Below are positions 41,918 to 54,720 of a DNA stretch of 64,000 bases, one piece after another. Source of the stretch: Cryphonectria parasitica EP155. Lineage: Eukaryota > Ascomycota > Sordariomycetes > Diaporthales > Cryphonectriaceae. Where the stretch lies: the NCBI RefSeq assembly GCF_011745365.1, contig NW_024468912.1, positions 2,170,001-2,234,000 of the forward strand, read 5' to 3'. The number at the start of each line of letters is the position of its first letter. The first letter of the stretch is position 1. The position numbers and the translations under genes were made by a program. Below the pieces are notes generated by a model. The model was not told the DNA's origin. It made no database searches and was given only the letters and a program-made list of their open reading frames with translations.

Positions 41918-42779
41918 ACAACGGGGCGCGGGCGCCTTGTAGATTTATATATATATGGATCACAGCGGGACAACAGGGATGGCTTATATACGGCATAATG
42001 CGACTTGGGTCTAATGAAGACACGAGGCTTGTAAACGGGACTGAGACTCGATTGGGGGGAGAGCAGGAGCTCGCTATCGGTTTATCAAAGAGACAGGGCG
42101 GTGCTTTACGTTACGAGGCGGGATATATTCTCGCAAAAAAAGAAAGAAAAAAAAAGAGAGACCAGAACCTTGAAGCCTCGCCCCATGAGTCCCCGAGACC
42201 GTATGTATTGTATGATTCAACCAGCAAAGTCCCTTGCACTTTTGAGCATACACAGTGCCGCCTACCTTGCAGCCGCAATTGGATGAGACGAGAGATACAA
42301 GGCTGATGGATGGGACGAGCAAGACAATATGGATCGACAACGAACAGGCTATGCATTAATCTTTCGTCCTCTAGATCTATAAGGGTGGCAAGACTGTGTC
42401 CCGTCTACCACAAAAATGCATTGGCTGATGGCCCAGCTAAACAGAACACCAGGTATGCATGCTCCGTGACGCCCCAAAGTGGAGAGACCCTCTTGTTACT
42501 GCTACCCACTTTTCTCGTGTACGCAGATTATTCTACCATGCAAAAGCCGCTACAAAACACAATGGCATCTCTCCAATGGTCACCCAAAAGCATTCCAACT
42601 CGTTCTCGGGAACCTTTAAGGTTGTTTTTCGACCTGCTGATAAGCAGATTGAATAGGTCAATCGCCACATCGTGTAGCATTATGCCTCGCTGATGCAAGA
42701 GACGTTCTCTCAAAAGACCCGTTGTGTCTGTCGTGTGTATTGTGAATGCTGTATCTCGATGCGGTTGGTTTATCCCTCA
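41918..42779. other. Convergent 3' region between SDR gene and GH72 gene
   Basis: 862 bp between converging stops, with an A/G-rich run at about 42135-42165. Frames are short and not coding-like. Confidence 0.55.
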
Positions 42780-43817
42780 TCACAACCAGACTGCAAATGC
42801 CAACGTCACGGCCACCAGACCGGCGCTCATCTTTGTGATGCTGCTCTTAGGGCTAGCCGGGCTCTTTGAGCTGCCAGTGCTAGAGGAAGAGGAGCCGCTG
42901 GATGCGGTGCTACCCGAGGAACCAGCATTCGTCCCAGTGGGCACTGCCGAGGTGTAGGTCCCGTCGTACAAAGTCTCTCCGAGGGTGGGCAGCGCGACGT
43001 TGCCGTTCACGAGCCAGGCCTGGGTGCCGCTGGTGCTGGCGGGACACGTGGGCGTTGAGAGGGTGCTGGTTGTCACATCGGATTTCATGACCCCGGTTGG
43101 TGTGAGGGTCGCCCACTGGGTCTTGAGGTTGGTGAAGTCGGGCGAGACTGGGGTGGGAGTGCCGGTTCTCGTGTAGCCGCCGACGATGCCGGTGCCTGTG
43201 GCAGTGCCAGCAGGAGCACCATACGAAATGAGGCCGTAGTCGTTCGTCTCCTCGATCCACTCGTAGATGATAGCACCCGACCAGTCGTTGACCATGTCAT
43301 CGCCGAAGATGGCAGCCTGGTCCTCGAATGTGCGAGGGGGTGAGGTGTTGCAACCGGTCTCGCTGAAGAAGATGGGGACCGGGAAGTCGACGGCCTCCGA
43401 CTCGAGGTTCTCATACCCAGAGGTTTGATACGTAACCTGCAGGACTCGGGTCAGTGGGACGTTCTTCAAGACGTAGACGCGGGGTTTGTTAAGGGGCTAC
43501 ATACGCTGCCACACCACTCGTAACTGTTCAAAGAGAAGAAATCCACATTATCCGACACGTTGCCGCCACAGGTGAGGTAGTCCTGAAGCATGGGACGGAG
43601 CTGGGCGATATCAGCAGCGCTGTAGCCGACAGGGATGTCTCGGTAGTTCTTGGAGTCCCTGTAGGCCTTCAGGTCCCTGGCAGCGGCCTTGATGAAAGGC
43701 GCCGCCATGCTCTGGCTGGCCTGGGCAATGACCTCGTTGCCCACGAAGAACTATATATACACTATGTCAGCGGCGGTTGGCCACACAGGAAGGAAAGATC
43801 ATCCCCCGAGGGGGGGG

Positions 43818-43852
<35 letters not shown>

Positions 43853-44310
43853 AGATTTGTGGGGAGGGGGGGGACAGATATACTTACACCCAGAGTGTTA
43901 TCGTACTGTTGGAACTCATCCATAACCGCGGTGAATCGTTCATACTGGGTCTGATTCCACCAGGGGCTATTCGGGAGTATGTAAGTATCGAAGGTGTCCA
44001 GGTCAACAAGGAGGTAGATGCCGGCGTCGGCGAAAACGGTCATGCAGTCAGTGTGGTCAGAAGAGGCGTCGACGTGGTAGACACGGATTGTGTTGGCTCC
44101 GAGCTCCTGCATCAGCGAGGCGTCCAGAGAGCACTGAGTCTTGTCGACGAGGGGATCATCGTCAGTCAGCTGGTAGGCGACACCCTTGATGAAGAACTGG
44201 GTACCGTTCTCGTAAAAGAACTTGTTGCCGTAGGTGGAGATGGTCGTAATGGCGTTGACAGCGGAAATCGAGCCCAGCAGGGCAAGGCCTGTGAAAATGG
44301 AGGTTCTCAT
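42780..44310 (-). CDS. GPI-anchored beta-1,3-glucanosyltransferase, GH72 (Gel/Gas)
   Basis: Exons (minus) 44310-43888, 43750-43505 and 43436-42780 encode 441 residues. The enzyme cuts and re-joins beta-1,3-glucan chains at the outer plasma membrane during wall growth. Seen: signal peptide MRTSIFTGLALLGSISAVNA, NGTQFFIKGVAYQ, the acid/base Glu in FFVGNEVI (E147), the nucleophile in IFFSETGCN (E249), a Ser/Thr-rich stretch from about 370 and a C-terminal hydrophobic tail (MSAGLVAVTLAFAVWL) after Ser/Gly/Ala residues suited to GPI attachment. There is no CBM43 domain, as in the shorter Gel class. Intron 1 (137 bp) carries a G-run and an (AG)14 microsatellite. Confidence 0.92.
43810..43848 (+). 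repeat. G11 run followed by (AG)14 inside a GH72 intron
   Basis: Eleven G (43810-43820) followed by fourteen AG dinucleotides (43821-43848) within intron 1 of the GH72 gene. On the transcribed strand this is a long C/T tract upstream of the acceptor. Likely length-variable between strains. Confidence 0.85.
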
Positions 44311-47300
44311 CCTGAATAATATGGCTGGTTGTGAACGAAAGGTAATTAAGACGGGTAAATTTGAAATGTGCAGGGCGTTCAATGTGCGCTTGTGATGTGA
44401 TGGTATGCTGAAAGCTCAACCAAAAGACTGGAAGCAGAACCTTAGCAAAGGTGGGCGATGAGCGTAACACGAGAGAAGGGTGAGAACAAGTTCCTAGTGA
44501 AGAAGAAACAAGATGCAGTTCAGATGCGCAAGGATCTCAAAGTCTGGGGGAGGTGAAGGGGTTCCTTCCTGCCGCAGACGAACAGCACAGGTGAGGGTGT
44601 TGTCGTCAGTTGTAAGAGGCGGCGGTGACGAGCAACGGCGAGACTGCCACAGCACAACGTCACGGAAGGGGAAGGACTGCAGTGAAACGAATGAATGGAT
44701 GAACCAAAAGACACAAACTTGAGCCAACGAATGGACAAGAAAAGCTGAAGTGGCAGTACAAGACACAAAACAAAGAAGGAGAAGGTCGAAGCAGAAAAGT
44801 TTCAAGAACTTTTTTTTCTCTCTGGAAAACAAAACCACGCTGGTGGTACCTGGTTCCTATACTATGGCTGGTGCATCGCAAAGCAGTTACGCTACGGGTA
44901 GTACATGAGCTAGACTAGCCGCAACCTCCCACCGCCCGCCGGGATGCATGGTTTCCTGCTCTAGTGTGGTTGGTATCTGATATCCGGTATCTAGCATCCC
45001 TGCCCTCCCTGGCCAACTTTTTCCCAGATTGTAGGAGCACCAGGGCCTGTCACTGCTCAGGCCCCCTTCACATAGTGCGGTCACTATCGTGTGCTGATTA
45101 GTGGATAGCTTGGTGGGTCTAGTCAAGTGCAATCGGTGTACTGTAGTAAAGATCGTAGGAGATTTAGTGCTACAATACTTCTATGTGCGACAAAGACGAG
45201 AGAAGAAAGGAAGAAGAGTCATGCACACCCTCCCTTCCCCCCCCCCCCTTTTTTTTCTTTTTTTCTTTTTCGCCCCGTCTCTGTGTCAACCTGGTCATAC
45301 ATAGTATGCATCACGAAATCAGCACAACCGAGATGCCTTCATGTTCCATGCTGTGTCTTTCTTCAACACAACGCGGGGAGAGACGACGCGGTGTGACCCG
45401 TCTCGCCTGCATTTTACGTAGATCAGGAGATGTGGAACCAGCGGCATGTTAAAGTCGCCCTAACGCGGGTCCCCCGGCCCAGGTTTATAGTGCAGACTGT
45501 GTCCAGTGGTCCGTCCTTCCTCGAGGGCCAACCATGTCCAACCTGCTACGACTGTATTATGCTACTATGATGACTGTGTATGATGCTATTGGGAGAGTAA
45601 GTAGTCTGCAGAATTTACCCCATAGTCGCCGTGTTCTGTTGGGCCACGGCACGAGGCATTGCGTGAAGCTCAATTTTAACGAGTCCTCAAAATCTCCGGC
45701 CGGCTTGTCCTATTGTAGCGTCGTTGTAACCCTCTGTGTGGGACATCGTCATGCTTGGTGTACTGTAGTAGTAGTGGCACGTCAGGGGGGTTGCGGCCTC
45801 GCCTCCATTAGCTGTCATCCCACCTGCTGCAGGTACAGGTGCATTTGCTCCGGCAGATGGGATTTGTCGAGATGGCAGGATGACTTTCTGATGTTGCTCC
45901 CAGACAAGGAAAATCCTGCTTTTTCCTTGCATCATGCATCCCATTCTCTTAGGGCTATTGGTTTCCGCTGTGGATATTGGCTGAATGTGGACCTTCTCGA
46001 CACAGAGGAACTGGCCCCCCCCCCCCTTTTTAGCGCCGACGAGTTCTTTTTTACCAGTAATACAGTTGCGTATGGTTAAATCCCAAGATGAAAGGAGAAC
46101 GGGTGGCCCCCACGGGGAAGAGGAAATGAAACACACACAAGAAGCCTGGCAGCCCTGGCACATTGCTGCTGAGTCTGGGTCAACACATCTCGATCACCAC
46201 CTTCTCCCGCCGCCCAGGTAGCCATGTATTTGAGTAGTAATACATACACGCACCCCCGACCACATGAAATTGGCACAGCCGTGAAATGAAGGCAGCAGTT
46301 TGCAGGAGTTGTCAGGCGTTATGAATGCATTGTTTGTGTATGTGAGAGAGAGAGGAGTGGTGGACAGACCCGAGGCATCGTCGCGCCTTGGTGGAGAGCC
46401 ACGGAAACGAGGAGGTACTATAAGTAGTACCATGCCATGCCATTTCATGCCCACGCCACCGCCGCCTGTGACGACAAGGTACCATATATGACACCATGGG
46501 ATCACGATTGACCATTGCTCCGACGAGCAGCTCTGTCCTGTAGTTCCTCCTCTAGCCAAGACTCAGATGCGTAGGAGCCCTTTGGATGCATCTCAGCTCC
46601 TGTAAATTGGACTGTCGTGGTCCCTGCGGGGATACCGAGCGGCTGGCAGCGACGTTATCATCACCCACTTTCCCGACAAAACAGGTACAAGAAGAAAGCG
46701 AAGAGCGGCGAACATCGCAGGCACAGGCTTCTCGGCTGTAGGTTGCACGAAGCCAGGTGAACGACAATGTTGTATATGTGGCCACAATAAGATCTGCCCC
46801 GCTCAAGGGGACTCTTCAACTCCAGTGTGTCTTTATACACACGCTCTGTATATTTCTTTGCACCTGCTCTCGCCAACACTTTAATCACCACCAAGCCAAT
46901 GCTGAGGTTTAGAAATAAACACACCATGTCTCGTATTCCCATTGTTACATGCGGCACAGGCATCTCTTGCAGTAAGTATAAAAAATATGTATAAAAAAAA
47001 TAATGAACACATCAGGCTTAAACCAGGTTGGAATATATTCCAGTGGTTTTTTTTTTCTTTTCGGGTTTTTTTTTCTTTCAAACCCCTCCCCCCCCCCTCC
47101 CCCCCGTGCAATATTATTCATTCCCCTCCTCTCCATCATAACTATGTATGTATAGATAGATTGAAGAGGATAATATAGAAAAGAAGAAAGAAGAGAAGAA
47201 GAAGAAGAAAAAAAAAAAAGGGGGGGGGGGTTCAGTTGACAGCCTTGTTCACGTGGACCAATGGGATTTAAACCATGTGCCCCACACCATCATGCCCCCA

Positions 47301-47478
47301 CGGTCGCATGTGCCAAGAAGGGATCATTAGGGGGACCATCTCTTAAAGCCAACTACCAGATGACAGATTTCGAGCAATTCCCACAGCTGCAACAACACTC
47401 GCCCAGGTGGCTTGCTACCATAATACACACATCGTATGGACCTTATATGATATAATACCGCAGGTATCTTGGAAGCGC
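44311..47478. other. Longest internal gene-free interval (3.2 kb)
   Basis: Lies between divergent GH72 and transporter starts. I see no coding frame with conserved motifs. It holds homopolymer-rich steps: C12T8 (45237-45256), C12T5 (46015-46031), a pyrimidine tract (about 47047-47106) and a purine tract (about 47164-47231). Two copies of GGTGTACTGTAGTA start at 45136 and 45758. It could contain non-coding transcripts or long cell-wall-gene regulatory sequence. Nothing in the sequence decides this. Confidence 0.6.
47047..47231. repeat. Pyrimidine tract then purine tract
   Basis: About 60 bases of nearly pure T/C (T-rich then C-rich) are followed about 55 bp later by about 65 bases of nearly pure A/G ending in A12 and G11. 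The order (T then C, A then G) does not form a simple hairpin, but triplex or nucleosome-free structure is possible. Confidence 0.65.
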
Positions 47479-49285
47479 ATGGAAATGGACAGCCTGCAGG
47501 CGCCTCTCATCTCCAACCGCGACCCGGACGACCGCGACGACAACCTCGACGATGTTCTCGACTCGGGCATATCGGCGGCTGATGGCTCCAGCCAAGCTGA
47601 AAAGTCCTCACCAAGTCTCTTCGTATGGCTTTTGACGTTCTCTGCCGGGATCAGCGGCCTCTTGTTTGGATGTATGCTCCTGGATGGTTTCTCTTTCATT
47701 GCTCTTCTCCTGGCAGCTCCCCTCACCCTCGCCTGTACTGACTTGTGTGTTCGATTCGTTTCCAGATGATACTGGCGTCATATCAGCAACTCTCGTCTCC
47801 CTCGACAGGTCCCTGTCCAACCGCGTCCTCACTTCGTTCGACAAGACCATCATCACAGCCGCCACCGCCCTCTTCGCACTGCTCATCACGCCCTTCTCCT
47901 CCCACCTTGCTGACCGTCTCGGCCGGAAACGCGTCATCCTCTTTGCCGACCTGCTGTTTATTGTGGGGGCGCTTCTACAGGCTGTTAGCTCCAGCATCTT
48001 CGTGATGACCCTCGGTAGATCCATAGTCGGCGCGGCCGTGGGAGCAGCCAGTTTCGTGACACCCTTGTACATCGCCGAGCTGGCGCCAGCGGCCCACAGA
48101 GGCCGCCTGGTCACCATGAATAACCTATTCGTCACCCTAGGACAGGTCATCGCATACGTTGTGGGGTGGGCTTTTGCGGAGCACGGCAGCAGGGCAACGG
48201 GGTGGCGGTGGATGGTCGGCCTGGGCGCCCTCCCGGCAATTCTACAGAACATTCTGGTGCTGTTCATGCCCGAGTCACCGAGATGGCTGGTCAGGGCGGG
48301 ACGGGTCGACGAGGCGCGGCAGGTTATCAAGCGAGTGGCTGGTGGCAATACGCAAGGCGCGTCTGCCGCTGCCGATGTAGTGCTGAAGGACATCAAGGCC
48401 GAGATTCTAGAGGAGGAGCAAGCTCAGAAGGCCCGCAGGGTGTCACCACAGACGAGGAATGCCTGGTTGGACGGGTGGGATGAGGTCTTTGCCGTGCAGA
48501 GAAATCGTCGGGCGCTGGCGATTGCTTGCCTCCTCCAGGGACTGCAGCAGCTGTGCGGATTTGTGAGTCCACTCCTACCATACAGACATACACACACGGG
48601 CTTATTCACTTTTCTCTCTCCCGTGCTTCTTCTTTTTGCGCTGACCGTTGGACCTCGTCAGAACTCGCTGATGTACTTCTCCGCGACCATCTTCTTGATG
48701 CTGGGCTTTACAAGCCCAACACTAACGTCCATGACCGTTGCCCTCACCAATTTCTTGTTTACTGTTGCTGCCGTCGTCATGATCGACAGGGTTGGTCGGA
48801 GACGTATTCTCCTCTACTCGGTACCTTTTATGGTCGTAGGTCTGCTCCTGTCAGCGTACGGCTTTTCGCTCATGAAGCTGTCCACTTCGACTTCGGACGT
48901 TGGCTCGGCTCCTCCTCCTCCTCCTCCACCAGGCCGAGGCGCTGCGGTCGTCGTGCTATTCTCCATCATGCTATACGTCGCGGCGTACGCGATCGGACTG
49001 GGCAGCGTGCCCTGGATGCAGAGTGAACTCTTCTCCCTAAGTGCTCGATCGATAGGCAGCGGCGCAGCCACGGGGACTAATTGGGCGTCCAATTTTGTGG
49101 TCGGTCTGACGTTCCTGCCGCTGATGGACGCGCTGTCACCATCATGGACATTTGTGCTCTATGCCGTTGTGTGCGTGATCGGTCTCTGGCTTGTGTATCT
49201 TATCTATCCTGAGACGAGCGGTCTGACACTGGAAGAGGCTGCTAGTCTTCTGGAGAGGGATGACTGGGGGGTCGGAAGCCATTGA
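47479..49285 (+). CDS. MFS sugar/inositol transporter (Itr type)
   Basis: Exons 47479-47671, 47766-48562 and 48662-49285 encode 537 residues with about 12 membrane segments. Seen: N-terminal acidic tail, FSAGISGLLFGYDTGVISATL, loop motif DRLGRKR, RSIVGAAVGAASFVTPLYIAE, PESPRWLV, the paired loop motif IDRVGRRRILL in the second half, and PETSGLTLEEA near the end. The GYDTGVISATLV block and length resemble myo-inositol transporters (Itr1/2). Plasma-membrane proton symport of inositol or a sugar is inferred from the family. Start: ATG 47479 or the in-frame ATG at 47485, two codons later. Introns are 94 and 99 bp, the second falling after LQQLCGF. Confidence 0.88.
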
Positions 49286-50910
49286 TCCCATTCATCCGTC
49301 CACCCGTTTCCAGTTCTATTGTCCATTGTATATTCGCTGTCCTGGTCCACCATTGAACGAGCAATGCTATACCAAATAAACCACGACGTCCAAATCATTT
49401 TTATACTTCCCTATCTCAACAATCCTGACTCGCAGTCCGACAATATCTGGATGTGTGGCTCCTTTGACACTCAGGCGCCTCATCTAAGAGGCGAGAGAGA
49501 CAGAGAAAAAAACAGAAAGAGAGAGAGAGAGAGAGGAGAGCAGCGTCCCAAGAGCCATGGATGACCCGAAGTCTACCGGGACCGGTGATACTACGTACCA
49601 CAATATGCCTGTGTGCTGGGTAATCCAGAGCTGACCGGCTCCGCTTCCAAGAGAGTGCGGTCAAGAAGAGAGACCTTGCGCTGCTGATGCTGGCAAAGTG
49701 GCACAGGCACAGCACACAGACCGTTTTCCGACGCGAGATCCGAGGGCTGACATATGTTTATTTTCCAAGATCGAACTTTCGGCTTCTTTTCTATGCACCA
49801 CAGCTGCTCACATTTCGATTCTGTAAATTCTGTAAAGTGACAGCATTGTGGCCTTTCTCCCTATACGAGAGAGAGACTCCAGCACTGTGGGTCTAGAGGA
49901 GGGCCACTCTCACTAGTCATGGGTGCTTGGCTCCTCAAATGTTGCATCACAGACGAACCGAACCTCACCGCGTGAAGTGTACTTTTTTCTTCCAGCTCAC
50001 AAGCTCTGGCGTGGGGTTCCCCTTCCTACACCAAGGGGGCCAGTGGGCGGTCAGCAAACAGAATCCAGCTTCCTTGCATCGATGTTTAGTAAATATTTAA
50101 CGGCCATTATCCCCGGCAGTACGGCGGCGGTATCAAAGCCGCGAAGGGCCGACGTGAGATGGACCCCAAAACGGCCCGAGAAGCCAAGGGGCCTCTCCTC
50201 CTGCTGACAATTCGCAAGTTACAGAAGCCCTTTTCCCCCCCTTCTCTGTCCTTCTAGGCTGGTTTACTACGTAATATCGCAGCTACATCAGTAAATTCCG
50301 CTGAGCGCCGGGGTCAAGCCTTGAGCCGCGAATTAGCTTAGCTTAGGTTGGGCTCTGATTGTGACCCATCCCAATCTTTGCTTATACAAACTAGCTGGGG
50401 CCTGCTGGGCAACGGGGCACTGCTCCAAAAAGTCTTGGGAGATGACAGGAAAAAAAAAAAAGAAGAAAAAATTAAGCCCGTCATTCGCCCCGCCGGCTCG
50501 CTAGACCAGAGGAGCAGGAGCTATCTTCTCTTCTAGCTTACCATAGTGATGCCTTCTTCCGTCTTTCCAAATTGGGGTCGTTCATAAGCGCAAACCTACT
50601 TATCTTAGTATTCATCCCAACCTCTGTTCCTTGAAACTTCAACTTCGCGACCCTTTTTGTTACCTTTTGTTATTATTATTTGTTCTTCCAAATCTCACCC
50701 CGCAAAATCGGGCCACAGCTACGCCCTGGCAAGTCATCACAGTAACCGCCATACTGGCTGCTTTATAGACCAATCGAGGATCGATCCTCTCCCCAGGGGC
50801 CAGCAGCAGCAGTATCGTCATCATTACCACTGCTACTACTATTGCCCATATACAAACATAATCGTCAGGCAGGAGGGCCGACACTCAGACACGACAAGAT
50901 ACGACCAAAA
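49286..50910. other. Intergenic region between the two MFS genes
   Basis: 1.6 kb. It includes a GA-rich run (about 49485-49540) and a long leader before 50911. No coding gene recognised. Confidence 0.55.
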
Positions 50911-52944
50911 ATGGCCAACGACAGTAATGAGATTGACCGCGAGATTCTCGCCGCAGAACAAGATGCAGCGCGCGACTACAACAGGCGCGCCTCCACCGAG
51001 GTCGAGAGGGTTGTTTCCGCGTCGTCGGTGTCCACGTCCACTTCTGGTGGCTCACTGCGAGAACGCCATGGCATGATGAGCAGGATGTCGACGCAGCGTG
51101 ATCTGGAACGCCATCCCACAGAGCTTGATCGTATACAAACCGCCAGGAGCCAGCATAGCGCGACCGTGGGTGTGAGTATGGGCCGGAGCAACACCAATAC
51201 TCGTGACTCCAGGAGACCAATGCCTCCCATGGGTGGAGGCAAGAGCCTACCGCCGAAGCTGAACGTGGACGATTACGTGGTGGAGTGTGAGAGATATATA
51301 TCCGCTGAACCCCGCCAAGAAGAGCTGCAAACAGCTAGCTAACACCGTTTATCAGTCGACGGCCCAGATGATCCTCTACATGCGCAGAATTGGCCTCTGA
51401 GAAAGAAGTAAGCCAGCCAGCCAGACAGTCAGGCATGTTGCGATGTTCAACAGGGCCATTTTACTAACAGGCATAGGATCCTCACCGCCGCCATGTTGGG
51501 CTTCACCACCTTGACAGCAGCCTTCACGTCGAGCATCTTCTCCGCCGGGACCCAAATCATAGCAGCTGAGTTTGGTGTCTCGACCGAGGTCGGCATCCTG
51601 GGCGTCTCGTTCTACGTGCTTGGCTTCGCTACGGGCCCTTCGCTGTGGGCCCCTTTCTCGGAACTGAAGGGACGTCGGCTACCTCTTGTCATCTCCATGT
51701 TCGGCTTCTCCATCTTCACGATCTCTTGTGCCGTTGCCAAGGACCTCCAGACAATCCTTATCGTCAGATTCTTTGCCGGCTTCACCGGAGCGTGTCCTCT
51801 GGCAGTCGTCGCGGCTGTCTTCTCGGACATGTTCAACAATGCCACCCGTGGGATTGCCATCACCATCTTCTCCATGATGGTCTTCACCGGTCCCCTGCTG
51901 GCCCCGTTCATAGGTGGGTTCATCGTCGAATCGTACCTGGGCTGGAGGTGGACCATGTACATCACCTCCTTCATGGGCTTCCTGAGCTTCGGCCTGGATC
52001 TCATCTTCCTCGAGGAGACCTATCCGCCGCAGATTCTGGTTGCCAAGGCCGCCGAGCTCCGCCGCAGGACCAAGAATCACTTCATACACGCAAAGCAGGA
52101 AGAGATCGAGGTCGACTTTCGAGAGCTCGTCGAGAAGAACTTGAGCCGGCCCATGCGGATCCTGTTCCAGGAGCCCATCGTGCTCCTTCTGAGCATATAC
52201 ATGAGTTTCATATATGGGATTCTGTATTTGTTCCTGACGGCCTATCCACTGGTCTTCGAAGGGGTGCATCACTTCTCCCCTGGTGTTGCTGGTCTCGCCT
52301 TCTTCGGCATGATCATTGGCGAGCTGATCGCCGGCCTCGTCGTCCTGGCGCAGCAGCCCTGGTACCAGCGCAAACTCGCCGCCAATAACGGCATACCCAT
52401 CCCGGAATGGCGTCTCCCCTCAGTCATGGCCGGAGGCCTCGCGTTTGCCATCGGCTTGTTCTGGTTCGGCTGGAGCGGCTACCGCGCAGATATCCACTGG
52501 ATCGTTCCCACAGCCTCCGGCCTCCTCACAGGGTTTGGCCTCATGTCCATCTTCCTGCAGGCCCTGAATTATCTCGTGGATGCGTATCTCATGTTCGCCG
52601 CATCGGCCATAGCAGGAAACACAGCCATGCGTTCGCTGTGTGGCGCTGGATTTCCCCTCTTCTCAACATACATGTTTGAGGGCATGGGCATCCAGTGGGC
52701 CTCGACGTTGCTCGGATGTGTGGGCGTAGCGCTAGTACCCATTCCCGTCATCTTCTACCTGTATGGCCACAAGCTTCGGGCCAAGAGCAAGATCGCGCCG
52801 ACGTTCCCATCACAGGTACAGCGGCCTGCGAGCGAGAGATCACATGAGATGCCTCCTCAGAAGGACGAGAGAGGAGATGGCCAGGGTGCTTTGGCATCTG
52901 CAGCACCAAAGAAAGAGTCTGACAAGGCCACTGAGGCTGTCTGA
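50911..52944 (+). CDS. DHA1-type MFS multidrug/polyamine exporter
   Basis: Exons 50911-51286, 51356-51407 and 51477-52944 give 631 residues. Seen: a 140-residue Ser/Arg-rich cytosolic N-terminus, the family motif DGPDDPLHAQNWPLRKK just before the first membrane segment, 12 hydrophobic segments, ELKGRRLPL (motif A), GFTGACPLAVVAAVFSDMF, the antiporter-type TGPLLAPFIGGFI (motif C) and a polar C-tail. This places it in DHA1 drug:proton antiporters such as Flu1, Tpo and fungal fluconazole-type exporters at the plasma membrane. Substrate unknown. Two 69-bp introns flank a 52-nt exon, and both have textbook CTAAC branch sites. Confidence 0.88.
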
Positions 52945-53602
52945 GCTTATAACGTAGAAACAAGGCAATGTTCTTGGATTTGTTGGCTCACGAAGGATGA
53001 TAAAAACAATAGAGGTTCGGGGTCATGCTGTGGCATGAGAGCAGGCTTGCATGGTCATGCGGACGGAAATTGTCAGAAAATATGTAAGAACGATTTAATA
53101 GGCTACATAATGTCAAAATAATACTCGAGGGTCGAAGGATTCTGCAATGTTGAGATTTTACGACTCTGGGAAGGTATTGGTGTCCACATTCGTGCTACGT
53201 CTCTCTATAAACAAGTGCGCATGTCGTTCGATGTCGTGTTTAGAGACTTTCTTTGATGCCTGATGATTTGGGCAAGATCTTATCAAGATGGTACACTGCT
53301 AAATACTTCTGCAGCACTAGGGTCTTTCTAAATAAAAAGACGCAAGCAAATAGCAATCTCGGGCACGGTTATGTTAATTATTAATGCAGTGTTTACTACC
53401 GAGATCCGGAGCCTGTGCCACGGCGGACGCATGTCTCTGTAGCGGTGCTTTGAAAAGTGGATTGAATTACCCCTCCACCAAGCTACGGCTCTTAAATTTC
53501 CCTAATCGAATATAGGCTGCGTCTTTCGTGCCACCCCCCTTTTTCTTCTCTGATTGAATGTCAATTATTTTCCTTGTGTCTTGACCAAGGCTCCTATTCA
53601 AC
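52945..53602. other. Intergenic region between exporter and GFA-like gene
   Basis: 658 bp, A/T-rich, containing the exporter 3' UTR and the promoter of the next gene. No gene seen. Confidence 0.6.
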
Positions 53603-54525
53603 ATGTCCACCACAACGCCAGCGTCAGAGACCAAACCGAGCCAGGTTTACGAAGCAGGATGTCATTGCGGGTACATCAAGTTCAGCGTGAACCTGTCGCC
53701 TCCCTTGCCTGAGAATAAACCCCTGCTTTGCGATTGCTCCGCGTGCCGTCGGTTTGGCTACCTGCTTGTCTGTACGTTAATTCTGTATTGTGAGAAAGGT
53801 AGAAAAGTAGAGAAAAAGGAAAGAAGGAGAAAAGACACAGCTCGGGAGGGACTTGTGCCCAGAAGATGGAACTACACGGCGACATCTTGGAGGCGCCGTG
53901 AGAGATGCCCAAGTCCCCCGTGTTTTTCCCCCTCTTCTTTCTGTGTCTCATCTGTGAATGGAGCAGAGCTTATCCTGCGCGAAGAGAAAGATACACACCA
54001 CCCAAAACCGGGAAGCGAAAAAGGATAACATATACTGACAGCCACAAAACATTATTACCCGCATAAAAGATCCGGTCCGCCAAGACGTCGAATGGCACGG
54101 CGACTCATGGACGCGCCTGTCCAAATACCAGTTCAACACGAAGCAAAAGGACCAATTGTTCTGTGGCAAGTGTGGCGCGAGCATAGGCATTGACTTTCGC
54201 GACTTTGATGCGCCTCACCCCAGCCGGTTTGGCATCAGTGTGAGTGCCGAGCTGAAACAATCATCGGCGCGAGCGTCGTGAAATGGAGGATGACTTGCTG
54301 ATTCTGTTTGCCCCCGCGCCCCCCCCCCCCGATGCTTAGGTCCGCACTTTCAATGGCATTGATCTCGACGCCCTGGAGTACAGGCCGTTCAAGGGCTCGG
54401 AGAAGGTGGTTCCGGCAGAGGACTTGTCCGGAGTGCAGTATGAGCTGGACGAGAAGGAGAAGGCCAAGAAAGATGCAGGGGAGGATGCAGAGAAGGAAAT
54501 TGCTGTTGCAGCTGTGACTGCTTGA
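53603..54525 (+). CDS. GFA/CENP-V-like zinc protein
   Basis: Exons 53603-53771, 54070-54239 and 54340-54525 encode 174 residues. Seen: zinc-site motifs CHCG (near 20), CDCSACRRFGYLLV and FCGKCGASIG, in the order and spacing of the GFA/CENP-V fold. The founding bacterial enzyme speeds S-hydroxymethylglutathione formation, but most fungal members are uncharacterised. The first intron is long (298 bp). Its acceptor AAAAG at 54068-54069 was chosen because it restores GYLLVYP and the frame. A more typical TGACAG acceptor upstream gives a longer in-frame variant only with a different donor. The C-terminus is Lys/Glu-rich and probably disordered. Confidence 0.78.
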
Positions 54526-54720
54526 TAAGCATTGGATTTTTGCACCTGCTTTTCAGGGTCTGTCTATAAGCACCGTATCTACAATGGCAGAACAATTGCC
54601 CAGCCTGACGCCGGGCTCCCATAATCTAAACTTCAGATCGTAGAGACAGAGACCCAAAGGAGTAAATAAGAGGACATTAAGGTTTGTCTGGGCCAGCTCC
54701 TACAATGTGGTTCCGTTGCC

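Noticed and set aside
45534..46079. 181-codon plus-strand frame in the 3.2-kb gap
   Set aside because: It runs through homopolymer tracts, lacks motifs, and overlaps an equally long antisense frame.
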